Source: Pseudomaricurvus alkylphenolicus
Lineage (GTDB): Bacteria; Pseudomonadota; Gammaproteobacteria; Pseudomonadales; Cellvibrionaceae
Reading direction: 5' to 3'
Length of the DNA: 64,000 bases
Assembly: GCF_011683955.1 (NCBI RefSeq)
Contig: NZ_JAAQPI010000001.1
Span: 1,054,001 to 1,118,000 of the forward strand
Positions 55,273 to 63,318 of this stretch are shown here, one piece after another (the stretch's first letter is position 1; each line of letters opens with the position of its first letter). The position numbers were made by a program, and so were the translations under genes. The notes beneath the pieces were generated by a model that ran no database searches, was not told where the DNA came from, and saw only the letters and a program-made list of their open reading frames with translations.

Positions 55273-55384
55273 GGTCGGTATGTCATCCGGCAAATAGTGA
55301 TAAAAGTAATAATAAGTAAGCGTATAATATATGTGATGTGCTGGCAATCGTTGCTGCATTGCGTGGGACGTATGGCGTATGGGG

Positions 55385-55475
55385 CGTAGGGTGGATTAGG
55401 CGAAGCCGTAATCCACCTTGAATACGGCACGAGCCAGGAACCATGGTGGATTACGCTTCGCTAATCCACCCTACG
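55385..55475. repeat. GTAGGGTGGATTA-family inverted repeat, copy 3
   Basis: The arms are about 31-33 bases each (CGTAGGGTGGATTAGGCGAA... and its partner ending in CCACCCTACG), nearly perfectly complementary. It is followed by three tandem CTACGCA units to about 55492. It lies between the MaoC and SDR genes and may end the upstream transcript. Confidence 0.88.
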
Positions 55476-55508
55476 CACCTACGCACCTACGCAGCCATTA
55501 AGCCGGTA

Positions 55509-56363
55509 TCAGGCCTTAACCCGAGCCCGTCCCGCGTTCAGCACCTTGACGCCCCGCTCCACAACCGTGGCGGCAAACAGGACATCGCCGTCTTCTTCCC
55601 AGAAGTCCACCTTGACCGTTTCGCCCGGGTACACCGGTGAGCTGAAGCGCAGGCCGACAAATTCCAGTCGCTCCGGCTCCGAGTCGCAGTAGGTGTCCAG
55701 AATCGCCCGGGTGGCCACGCCAAACGTGCACAAGCCGTGCAGAATGGGGCGGTCAAATCCGGCCTTGCGGGCCTTCTCCGGGTCCCCGTGGATGGGGTTG
55801 TAGTCGCCGGACAGGCGGTAGATCAGGGCGGCGTTGTCGGCGGTGGCAATGGTCACGCTCTTGTCCGCTTCACGCTCCGGAATTACCACCGGCGCGGGGG
55901 GCTCATAGCCGCTGCTGCCGCAGCCGCCGTCACCGCGCATAAAGTAGGACGAGGTAACGGTGCTGACCAGATCGCCGCTTTCCTTGTCGGTCAGGGTTTT
56001 TTCCTGATACAGGATCGAGCCCTTGTCTGCACCCTTGTCCACTACCCCCAGAACCCGGTAGTTACCCACGTAGGTTTTGCCCGGAATCAGCGGCTTATGC
56101 TGAGTGATGGTCTGCTCACCGTGCAGCAGTTTGATCCAGTTGATCTCCAGCTCCGGGTCGGTGACCCAGGCGCCGGGGTGGGCAATCACCACGGACTGGC
56201 TGGGGAACGCCTTGAGATCTTTTTCGTAGACGAACTGCAGCTGTTTCGGATCCACCGGGTCCATGCCCAGGCCGATGCCCAGGGAGTAGAGCATGCAGTC
56301 CTTTTCGCTGATGGTGTGCTCCACCGGCTTCAGCTGATATTCCAATACCTTGTTCAGAATCAT
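55509..56363 (-). CDS. MaoC-like (R)-specific enoyl-CoA hydratase, hydratase-2 type
   Basis: A 284-residue double hot-dog protein of the peroxisomal hydratase-2 type. The second half has the catalytic signature YRLSGDYNPIHGDP with the Asp/His dyad and the following AGFDRPILHGLCTFG. It would hydrate a trans-2-enoyl-CoA to the (R)-3-hydroxyacyl-CoA. It lies 24 bases after a HSD17B4-like SDR gene, so the two halves of the eukaryotic D-bifunctional protein are encoded side by side. Confidence 0.94.
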   Translation of the reverse strand: MILNKVLEYQLKPVEHTISEKDCMLYSLGIGLGMDPVDPKQLQFVYEKDLKAFPSQSVVIAHPGAWVTDPELEINWIKLLHGEQTITQHKPLIPGKTYVGNYRVLGVVDKGADKGSILYQEKTLTDKESGDLVSTVTSSYFMRGDGGCGSSGYEPPAPVVIPEREADKSVTIATADNAALIYRLSGDYNPIHGDPEKARKAGFDRPILHGLCTFGVATRAILDTYCDSEPERLEFVGLRFSSPVYPGETVKVDFWEEDGDVLFAATVVERGVKVLNAGRARVKA

Positions 56364-56387
56364 GTGATTTCTCGCCTCCTTCGACCC

Positions 56388-57299
56388 TTACACCGGATCC
56401 CAGGTGAACACGTCCATGGAGCGGTCCAGGTTGTACATGCTGGTGCGGAACGCCGGCAGCACACGGTCGATCACCGCTTGGGTGCTGATGCCTTCGTCGT
56501 CGCCAATGTGCATGGTGCGCAGCGGACGCGGCTGGCTGAACAGATACACCTCATTGGCGCGGGAGCCGAAGATCTGGCCGGTCACGTCCTTGGCGTCGTC
56601 GGACATCAGGGCGCAGGCCAGCGGGGCAATTTTCTCTGGCGCCATGCGCTCAATCACACGCCAGCGCGCCTTATCCTCTTCGGATTCTCGGGGAATGCCA
56701 GCCATTACCATCGGAGTCATGGCGAACGGAGCGATACAGTTGGACCTTACACCAAAGCGCTGCATATCCAGGGCGATGGACTTGGACAGACCCACCAGGC
56801 CCATTTTGCCGGCGGAGTAGTTGGCCTGGCCGAAGTTACCGATGAGGCCGGAGGTGGAGGTCATGTGCACCAGCGAGCCGCTCTCCTGGGCCTTGAAAAT
56901 CGGTGCGGCGACGCGAGAGGTGTTAAAGCAGCCCTTGACGTTCACTTCAAACGACTGGTCCCATTCTTCCTCAGACATTTTATGGAAGATCTTGTCGCGC
57001 AGGATGCCGGCGTTGTTGACGATGCCGTCCACGCGACCCCAGTTGTCCATGGCGGCCTGGATCATTTTCTCGGCACCGGACCACTCGGCCACGCTGTCGA
57101 GAGAGGCGATGGCTTCACCGCCGGCTTCCTTGATCTGGGCACATACCACCTCGGCGGTGTTCTGGCCCTCTTCGTTTTTGCCGAGGTCATTGACGACCAC
57201 GCGCGCGCCCTGGGTGGCGGCTTCTTTGGCAATGTATTCGCCGACACCACGGCCGGAGCCGGTAACGATAACAACTTTACCTTCTAGAATTTGAGACAT
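56388..57299 (-). CDS. SDR-family 3-hydroxyacyl-CoA dehydrogenase, HSD17B4-like
   Basis: A 303-residue SDR resembling the dehydrogenase part of the D-bifunctional protein. Motifs: TGSGRGVGEYIAKEAA, NNAGILRDKIF, and Tyr-Lys in ANYSAGKMGLVG with Ser in TSTSGLIG. The C-terminal extension (about 245-303) is longer than in classical SDRs. It should oxidise (R)-3-hydroxyacyl-CoA made by the adjacent hydratase. The next gene upstream is the thiolase, 24 bases away, completing a beta-oxidation round. Confidence 0.93.
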   Translation of the reverse strand: MSQILEGKVVIVTGSGRGVGEYIAKEAATQGARVVVNDLGKNEEGQNTAEVVCAQIKEAGGEAIASLDSVAEWSGAEKMIQAAMDNWGRVDGIVNNAGILRDKIFHKMSEEEWDQSFEVNVKGCFNTSRVAAPIFKAQESGSLVHMTSTSGLIGNFGQANYSAGKMGLVGLSKSIALDMQRFGVRSNCIAPFAMTPMVMAGIPRESEEDKARWRVIERMAPEKIAPLACALMSDDAKDVTGQIFGSRANEVYLFSQPRPLRTMHIGDDEGISTQAVIDRVLPAFRTSMYNLDRSMDVFTWDPV

Positions 57300-57323
57300 G
57301 GATACGTCCTCTTGTTTGTGAGT

Positions 57324-58526
57324 TTACTGTTCGTAACGACCAATAATGGAAACTGCGGCGACCCCGTTGTAGGGCACGCCACCCAAGTTGTGTGACAGAC
57401 CGATGCGCGCGTCTTTGATCTGGCGCTCGCCGGCGCGGCCCAGAATCTGCAGATAGTTTTCGTAAGTCATGCGCAGGCCGGAGGCGGCAATGGGGTGGCC
57501 AAAGCACTTGAGGCCACCATCGATCTGGCAGGGCACGCTGCCGTCGGCGTCGTAAAACCCGTCGAGAATATCGTTAACGGCTTGGCCATCTTTGGATACG
57601 CCCAGATCCTCCATGGTGACCAGCTCGGTAATGGAGAAGCAGTCGTGCACCTCCATCAAGCTCAGCTCTTCACGAGGGTTGCGAATACCGGCTTCGGCGT
57701 AGGCTTTTTGCGAGGCAATGCGCGTGTTGCGCACGTAACTGCCATCCCAATCGGCGGTGGCGGACTCGCGCCCGGCGCTGAGGGAAAGCTGCATAGCCTT
57801 GATGGTGACAATATCGGTCTTGCCCAGGCTGCGGGCGATTTCCGGCGTGGTGACGATGGCACAGGCGGCGCCGTCACTGACGCCACAGCAGTCAAAAAGC
57901 CCGAGTGGCTCGGCGATAATGGGCGCGTTAAGAATGGTGTCTTTATCAATGGCTTTGCGGATATGGGCCTTGGGGCTCTTGACGCCGTTCTGGTGACTCT
58001 TCCACGACACGTGTGCCAGAGCGCGCTTCAAGTCTTCGCGGCTGGTGCCGTACTTGGCCCGGTAACCGGCGGCCAGTTGCGCAAAACCGGCAGGTGCCGA
58101 GCCATAGGGAAACCACAAGTCGTTGAGCGTACCCTTGGTCGGTGCGGGCAGGCCACCGTAACCGGTGTCCTTGAGTTTCTCCACGCCGATGGCCATGGCA
58201 ATATCCACCGCACCGGAGGCCACCGCGTAGGCGGCGCCACGCAGGGTTTCGGTGCCGGTGGCGCACATATTTTCCATGCGCGAGATCGGGATGCCTTCCA
58301 GGCGCAGTGCCATCGCCAGGGGAATGGCGGAGTTACCGACGTTGATGTTGTCCAGGGCGGAGCCAGACCAGACCGCTTCGATCTGGTTCTTTTCGATGCC
58401 GGCGTCGTCCAGCGCCTCTGAAAATGCCTCGGCGGCCAGATGCTCACTGCCGCTGTCCCAGCGTTCGCCAAAGCGGCTGCAACCCATGCCGAGGATTGCG
58501 ACCTTGTCTCTAATGCCTGTAGCCAT
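57324..58526 (-). CDS. Thiolase family protein, SCP-x-like
   Basis: A 400-residue thiolase of the SCP-x/lipid-transfer branch. The nucleophilic Cys88 is in ENMCATGTE; His in LMEVHDCFSITE and His in GGLKCFGHPIAASGLRM complete the site. The third Cys motif near the C-terminus of classical degradative thiolases is replaced by HNLGGVPYN, as usual in this branch. It cleaves 3-ketoacyl-CoA. DUF35 partners often associate with such thiolases, and the neighbouring upstream gene carries a DUF35 domain. Confidence 0.94.
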   Translation of the reverse strand: MATGIRDKVAILGMGCSRFGERWDSGSEHLAAEAFSEALDDAGIEKNQIEAVWSGSALDNINVGNSAIPLAMALRLEGIPISRMENMCATGTETLRGAAYAVASGAVDIAMAIGVEKLKDTGYGGLPAPTKGTLNDLWFPYGSAPAGFAQLAAGYRAKYGTSREDLKRALAHVSWKSHQNGVKSPKAHIRKAIDKDTILNAPIIAEPLGLFDCCGVSDGAACAIVTTPEIARSLGKTDIVTIKAMQLSLSAGRESATADWDGSYVRNTRIASQKAYAEAGIRNPREELSLMEVHDCFSITELVTMEDLGVSKDGQAVNDILDGFYDADGSVPCQIDGGLKCFGHPIAASGLRMTYENYLQILGRAGERQIKDARIGLSHNLGGVPYNGVAAVSIIGRYEQ

Positions 58527-58568
58527 AGTGTTCGTCTCTTAAAATGTGTCTCACGCGGGGGTTGCTTT

Positions 58569-60011
58569 TCAGAAGGGAGTTGCTTTCCAGAAGTAACGGT
58601 GCAAACCGCGACTGTCGTCCTTCTGCTTGATGCGATAGGTCATGCGCAGCGGTGTGCCGACATCAAAACTCTCGGCATTGACATCCACCATCTCCATTAG
58701 CAGACGGGCGCCGTTATCAAACTGCACCAGTCCCCAATACATGGGTGGGGCGGGGTAGTACTGCAGATTGTCGCTGGAATAGGTGGCCACCCTGGCGCTC
58801 TCGTCGGCCAGTGACTTGCGGCTCATGGGTTCGGTACTGCCGCATTTGACGCAGGTGGACAGGATCGGAAACTGCACGGCGCCACAGCTGCTGCACTCGC
58901 CACCATTAAAGCCGGTGACCTGGTCCTGGGAGCGATAAAGCTGGGAGATGGAGACCTTGTTGTCCACCTCTGCGCGCATGCCCCAGTCCAGCTGCAACTG
59001 TCCGCTGAAGGACAGCAGCTGGTTATAGTGTTCGACGGTGCGGGCGTGATCGTTGACGGTACTGAGCGGAACGGCGGGCTGGTACTCGGTAATAGCGTCG
59101 GTGGCCTCCAGCAACAGAGCGTCGCAGCCGGCACCAAAACCCACCACCAGAATGCGCTCGCCCGGGCTGGCTTTCTCAAGGGCCGCGATCAGCATTAATA
59201 ACGCCTGGGGGCTGCCGGTGTCGCCGATGTCGGCAGCAAAGTTGTCCACCACGGCCTCGGGGTTGATACCCAGTTTTTTGGCCAGTCCGGCGCCCAGTCG
59301 CGCCAGGGTGCCGGGCATGCAAAAGTGCTGGATGGCGTCCGCCGGGGTGCCGGTTTTTTCCAGCAATGTGTTCACCGTGGCGGGCACGATCTTCATATAG
59401 CCTTCGTCGCGAACCCAGCGTTCTTCCCAGTAGTAGTCGTGGTCTGCGCCACTGCGACGGTAGTGGTCGGCAAACTGGGTGGCGTTGCTCTCGGAGCCCA
59501 CAAAACGGGCGATGATGTTGTCACTTCCCACCGCCAGGGCTGCGCTGCCGGCGCCGTAGTGCATCTCTTGCACGCTGCCGGGCTTGGCGAGGCGGCAGTC
59601 GGAGGCTACGATCAGCGCGGATTCGCTGCGGCTGTTTTGCAGGGCATTGAGCAGGGCCGAGGTGCCGGCACGCAGGGAGCCACTGGCATCGCTGGCCTGG
59701 ATATTGGAAGGCAAACCGGTGGCGGCGGCCACACTGGTGGCGTTCTGGTAGTCGGCAAAAGGGGCGGTGGTGGAGGCAAACGTCAGGGCGCCGATGGGTG
59801 CCGCGCCATCGGCGCCATTCTTAAGACAGTTTCTGACCGACTCCACCGCCATGGTAATGGCGTCTTCGTCCCAGCTGCAAAAGGCGCGTGTGCCCTTGCC
59901 CAGGCCGCGCAGCGACGGCAGTGCCCAGGAGTGAGCCTGGGCGATGGCTTTGCGGCTCATCCGCAGCGAAGGTACATAGGCGCCATAGGCGCTGATTCCC
60001 TTGACTTGCAT
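58569..60011 (-). CDS. HMG-CoA synthase/KAS III-like protein fused to DUF35 OB-fold, catalytic Cys missing
   Basis: A 480-residue two-part protein. Residues 1-345 have the thiolase-type fold of HMG-CoA synthase and KAS III. The C-terminal 120 are a DUF35 domain with a zinc ribbon (Cys373, 376, 387, 390) followed by an OB-fold. At the position of the catalytic Cys (ACYGGT in HMG-CoA synthases) the sequence is SLRAGT, so the Cys is replaced by Leu113. It is therefore unlikely to be a mevalonate-pathway synthase; a structural or CoA-ester-binding role for the adjacent thiolase is more plausible. It lies 42 bases before the thiolase gene and heads the operon. Confidence 0.87.
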   Translation of the reverse strand: MQVKGISAYGAYVPSLRMSRKAIAQAHSWALPSLRGLGKGTRAFCSWDEDAITMAVESVRNCLKNGADGAAPIGALTFASTTAPFADYQNATSVAAATGLPSNIQASDASGSLRAGTSALLNALQNSRSESALIVASDCRLAKPGSVQEMHYGAGSAALAVGSDNIIARFVGSESNATQFADHYRRSGADHDYYWEERWVRDEGYMKIVPATVNTLLEKTGTPADAIQHFCMPGTLARLGAGLAKKLGINPEAVVDNFAADIGDTGSPQALLMLIAALEKASPGERILVVGFGAGCDALLLEATDAITEYQPAVPLSTVNDHARTVEHYNQLLSFSGQLQLDWGMRAEVDNKVSISQLYRSQDQVTGFNGGECSSCGAVQFPILSTCVKCGSTEPMSRKSLADESARVATYSSDNLQYYPAPPMYWGLVQFDNGARLLMEMVDVNAESFDVGTPLRMTYRIKQKDDSRGLHRYFWKATPF

Positions 60012-60053
60012 GCTAATCCCCTAAAGTAATTGTAACCAGGATATTAATACCTT

Positions 60054-60152
60054 AAATAATAGTAAGCTAGGTTATCATAATTGTGGTGTGTTTATCCAGC
60101 CTCAGTAAGGCATCTTTAGGTGCTGGAATATAGATAGCTTGCGTACTATAAT
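60054..60152. promoter_or_regulatory. Divergent promoter region with GCKTACTATWAT motifs
   Basis: Holds GCTTACTATTAT (minus strand, 60056-60067), close to the motif in the acyl-CoA dehydrogenase/marR gap, and GCGTACTATAAT (plus, 60141-60152) before the small gene at 60190. It lies between the thiolase operon head and that gene. Confidence 0.45.
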
Positions 60153-60189
60153 GGAGCGATTGTTAATTGAGCTGCGCAAGCGGGGATTT

Positions 60190-60399
60190 ATGAAACTGTA
60201 CGCAAAGGACAATTCAGACCTGATGGAGGTCAGCCGGATCTATCCGGAGGGTAACAACTTGATCGTGGAAGGCACCATTATGGGAGCCATGCCCATTCGC
60301 GCGGTGGTCAAGCCTTCCGAGGTACGTCGGGTGTTTTCGGTGATGAGTCTAAAGACCCTGTTTTTTGCCGCGACTATGTTGTTTCGGGGTACTCGCTAA
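60190..60399 (+). CDS. Small protein of unknown function
   Basis: A 69-residue product starting at ATG 60190, which has GCGGGGA just upstream; in-frame ATGs at 60139 and 60151 give longer forms. The middle is strand-rich (NNLIVEGTIMGAMPIRAVVK) and the C-terminus hydrophobic (LKTLFFAATMLF), which suggests a membrane-anchored tail. It is divergent from the thiolase operon and shares the repeated promoter motif with it, so it may belong to the same regulon. No family was recognised. Confidence 0.6.
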   Translation: MKLYAKDNSDLMEVSRIYPEGNNLIVEGTIMGAMPIRAVVKPSEVRRVFSVMSLKTLFFAATMLFRGTR

Positions 60400-60440
60400 G
60401 AACCGAATTTGTCACTACTAAACCAATCTGGCACTTTACC

Positions 60441-60521
60441 TCCGTAGCAGCGCGCTCTGAGCGCGACGGGGACCGGATAATGTTGCCAAACCTGGTCGCG
60501 GTCAGAGCCCGCTGCTACGGT
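60441..60521. repeat. REP-like dispersed palindromic repeat, copy 3
   Basis: CCGTAGCAGCGCGCTCTGAG and the opposed TCGCGGTCAGAGCCCGCTGC with TACGG at the end. It occupies the gap between the small gene and the convergent VWA gene. Confidence 0.8.
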
Positions 60522-60553
60522 TGGGTGGGGTCTTGTGAGGGCACTTTTCATAA

Positions 60554-62353
60554 TCAGGAAGCCTTAATCTGTCGAATTGCTTTCAACACGGCTGGCCTCA
60601 ACTGTCCCAGCATTTCCTCTTCATCTGCGGCCGCGAGTGTCGAGGCCGCGCCAAAAATGCTCGCCAACTTGTCCTCGTCCTGCCCGCTGGCAATGGTCAG
60701 GCACAGGCAACCGGTGCCCTCGGCGCGGATTTCCTCCAGCGCCTTGCGCGTGTCCTCCTCGCCGTATTTGCCCTCGTAGTCCTGGTCGTAGGCAAAGCCG
60801 TCGGATATCACAATCAGCAATCGATAGGGCAGTCCCGTCTCCGTTTTCAATTTATGTGCTGCATGGCGAAGAGCGGCGCCGGTGCGGGTGTAGCCCACAG
60901 GTTCCAACTGAGAAAAACGCTGATGGATACGGCTGTCGAGGCGTTTCTCCTTAAAGGATTTCAGCCGCAACAGACGAATCAGGGTGCGCCCCCAGGAGTG
61001 ATAAGCGTAGAGCGCCACCTGGTCCCCCAGCTCGTGCAGGGCCCCCAGCATCTGGTAAGCCAGTCGCATTTGCTTGTTGTGAATGCTGTCGCCGTCGGTG
61101 TCGGTCTCCCCTGTGGAGCCGGAAATATCCAACAGGATCATTACCCCCAGGTCCCGCCGGGTCTTCAAGCTTTGTTCAAACAGCTGTTCGCTGGGGGTGG
61201 TGCCCATGCGGTAATCGACGGCGTAGTCGATCACCCGGTCGAGGCACAGGTCTTCGCCGTCGGGCTGGTTGCGGTGGTTTTCAAAACTGAGGCCGATACC
61301 GGCCAGTTTGCGTTTCAACGCATTGGAAGGGGGCTGCAATATTTGCCGCATGGCCTCAGTCGATAGGGGTTCTTCGCACCAGGGATCCATCTCGTCCACC
61401 AGACACCAATCATCGCGATAGGTCTGTTGATGGCAATCCCATTCCGGGTAGCGCTGGCTGCCACTGTCGTTGTGGTTGTCATCGCTGATCAGGTCCAGCG
61501 CCATGTTGGTGAGGGTGGCGAACAGGCCTTTCTTCTTGGCCTGGGTGATGCCGCCCACCGGCATTTCGGCACCGCCACCGGCGTTGGGGTCGTCTTCCGG
61601 CTTGCCGCTACGCCCGGCACCGAGTATGTCATTGAGCATGTCCGACAGGGCCCCGCCGGAGGACAGGGGGTTCTGGAACAACTTGAGGATCTTGGATTCC
61701 TCCGCGTCCTCCTTGTCGTCGTCATCCAGTTCATCCACCGGTTTGAAGGTCATCTTGCCGGCTTGTTGCTTCTCGGTGAGTTCTGCAAAAGCACTGTCGG
61801 CCAGATTGTTGGTCAGCAGTAAAACCGGGCGCAGGGTGCCGATCAGGTCGGGAATGGGCGGAAAGGATTGTCTGCTCCCGGCCAGCTTAAGTGAGTCCTC
61901 ACTGTCCTGGGTTCGGTAAGGGAATGCACCCAGCGCCGGAGCGCTGGTAAATCGACGCGGCAGCAGATGGGCAAAGGCGTTGGCGGCTCGGCAGATCTCG
62001 GCGTAGAGATAGCGTTCAGCCAGTTGCCGCTGACCCACCAGGCGCTGCACCCAGCGCCGCCGCAAGGAGCCGGCACGCAGCAGCAGTGCCTGGGCGATAA
62101 CGCTGAGGCGTTCATTGTCTGCAGTGTTCTTGTCGAGACGGTCTTCAACAGTGCCGAGCGCTGGCAAATAAATACTGCGGCCGTCCGAATAGGCGCGGTA
62201 CTTGTGGCTGCCATGCCAGTGTACGGTGACCGCCCGCCCGGCCACCGCACTGGCGATCAGATTATAGTGGTGCAGCGATGACGAATCGGGCTCGCCGGCA
62301 CTGGTCGCGTCATGGCCGCGACTGTCAGTCCCCGTCAGCATCACTGGGGTCAC
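60554..62353 (-). CDS. VWA-domain protein, NorD/CbbO-like
   Basis: A 599-residue cytoplasmic protein. The C-terminal von Willebrand A domain (about 400-595) has a MIDAS motif, ILLDISGSTGETD, with the later Thr and Asp of the site at GYTRTGAALRHAA and ISDGFAYDQDYEG. The N-terminal part is of the NorD/CbbO type, with an acidic stretch (DELDDDDKEDAEES). It overlaps the AAA+ gene by 4 bases. Such pairs remodel or insert metal centres in partner enzymes (nitric oxide reductase, Rubisco). Neither partner is present here, so the client is unknown. Confidence 0.92.
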   Translation of the reverse strand: MTPVMLTGTDSRGHDATSAGEPDSSSLHHYNLIASAVAGRAVTVHWHGSHKYRAYSDGRSIYLPALGTVEDRLDKNTADNERLSVIAQALLLRAGSLRRRWVQRLVGQRQLAERYLYAEICRAANAFAHLLPRRFTSAPALGAFPYRTQDSEDSLKLAGSRQSFPPIPDLIGTLRPVLLLTNNLADSAFAELTEKQQAGKMTFKPVDELDDDDKEDAEESKILKLFQNPLSSGGALSDMLNDILGAGRSGKPEDDPNAGGGAEMPVGGITQAKKKGLFATLTNMALDLISDDNHNDSGSQRYPEWDCHQQTYRDDWCLVDEMDPWCEEPLSTEAMRQILQPPSNALKRKLAGIGLSFENHRNQPDGEDLCLDRVIDYAVDYRMGTTPSEQLFEQSLKTRRDLGVMILLDISGSTGETDTDGDSIHNKQMRLAYQMLGALHELGDQVALYAYHSWGRTLIRLLRLKSFKEKRLDSRIHQRFSQLEPVGYTRTGAALRHAAHKLKTETGLPYRLLIVISDGFAYDQDYEGKYGEEDTRKALEEIRAEGTGCLCLTIASGQDEDKLASIFGAASTLAAADEEEMLGQLRPAVLKAIRQIKAS

Positions 62354-63153
62354 CCGGCAATATAGGTATTGACGATTTCCCTGAGACTGGCGCTGACCGT
62401 CGCATCGTCACACAGCGGGCCGATCATGCCCGCCTCGACGGCTTCCCGGGGGGACAGCCCGGCCTGCATCAGATCGGCGGCGGCAATCAGCGAGCGGGTG
62501 GAAGACACCTCGGGCAGCCCGGGGATGTCCAGTTGCCGAATGGCGCTGGCCAGGCGCACCAGATCCTCGGCGATGTTCTCGGCGATGCCGGTTTCATTAA
62601 GGATGACGGACCGCTCCACCTCGGCCGGGGGAAAGTTCAGTTCGATGGAGACCATGCGCTGGCGGGTCGAGGGTTTGAGATCTTTGAGAATGCTCTGGTA
62701 ACCGGGGTTGTAGGACACCACCAGCATAAACTCGGGCTGCGCTTTCAGTGCCTCACCCAGGCGGTCCACGTACAGCTCCCGGCGATGGTCGGTGAGGGCG
62801 TGGATGGCCACGGTGGTATCAGCGCGTGCTTCCACCACCTCATCGAGATAGCAGATGGCACCCTCGCGCACGGCGCGGGTCAGGGGGCCGTCCATCCACT
62901 CGGTATCGCCGCCCTTGAGCAGGTAGCGCCCCAGCAGGTCGGCAGAGGTCAGGTCTTCATGGCAGGAGACGGTGATCAGCGGCCGATCCAGCTCGGCGGC
63001 CATGGCCTCCACAAAGCGGGTTTTGCCCACCCCGGTGGGGCCCTTGAGCATGACGGCGTGACGGCTCTGGTAAGCGGCCCGGAAGATGGCTTTTTCGTTG
63101 CCGACGTCTTTGTAAAAGGGAATGTTGCTCACGTTTACCTCACAGCGGATCAT
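62350..63153 (-). CDS. MoxR-type AAA+ ATPase, NorQ/CbbQ-like
   Basis: A 267-residue AAA+ protein with Walker A GPTGVGKT (about 39-46), Walker B AICYLDEV and sensor segment VVSYNPGYQ. The NorQ/CbbQ group uses ATP to drive its VWA partner. It is first in the two-gene operon and translationally coupled to the VWA gene. Its promoter faces that of the efflux lipoprotein gene. Confidence 0.94.
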   Translation of the reverse strand: MIRCEVNVSNIPFYKDVGNEKAIFRAAYQSRHAVMLKGPTGVGKTRFVEAMAAELDRPLITVSCHEDLTSADLLGRYLLKGGDTEWMDGPLTRAVREGAICYLDEVVEARADTTVAIHALTDHRRELYVDRLGEALKAQPEFMLVVSYNPGYQSILKDLKPSTRQRMVSIELNFPPAEVERSVILNETGIAENIAEDLVRLASAIRQLDIPGLPEVSSTRSLIAAADLMQAGLSPREAVEAGMIGPLCDDATVSASLREIVNTYIAG

Positions 63154-63318
63154 CCGCCTCTTGCCATAGGACGTGTGCCATATAATATGGGCACGAAAAG
63201 AACTGATAAATACAATGATCTAGCGTATTATAAGGGTAATAGTGTTAAAGTAGTAGTGGTATGGGGCTCGGAGGCTCCAACCACGTTTCTGAACCAGCTT
63301 CTTTTCTGGAGTAGAAAT

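Noticed and set aside
55471-55492. Tandem CTACGCA units as a CRISPR-like array
   Set aside because: Only three units of about 8 bases without spacers, attached to an inverted repeat; no cas genes.
55737-57287. Long plus-strand open frame of 516 codons opposite the MaoC and SDR genes
   Set aside because: It is antisense to two well-supported genes in GC-rich DNA, and its product is rich in Gly, His and Val with no family motif.
58569-60011. Mevalonate-pathway HMG-CoA synthase
   Set aside because: The catalytic cysteine is missing and no other mevalonate gene is nearby.
42702-63153. Autotrophic CO2 fixation suggested by SbtA, a CbbR-like regulator and a CbbQ/CbbO-like pair
   Set aside because: No Rubisco, phosphoribulokinase or carboxysome gene is present, and the pair lies 17 kb away among CoA-degradation genes; the families have wider roles.
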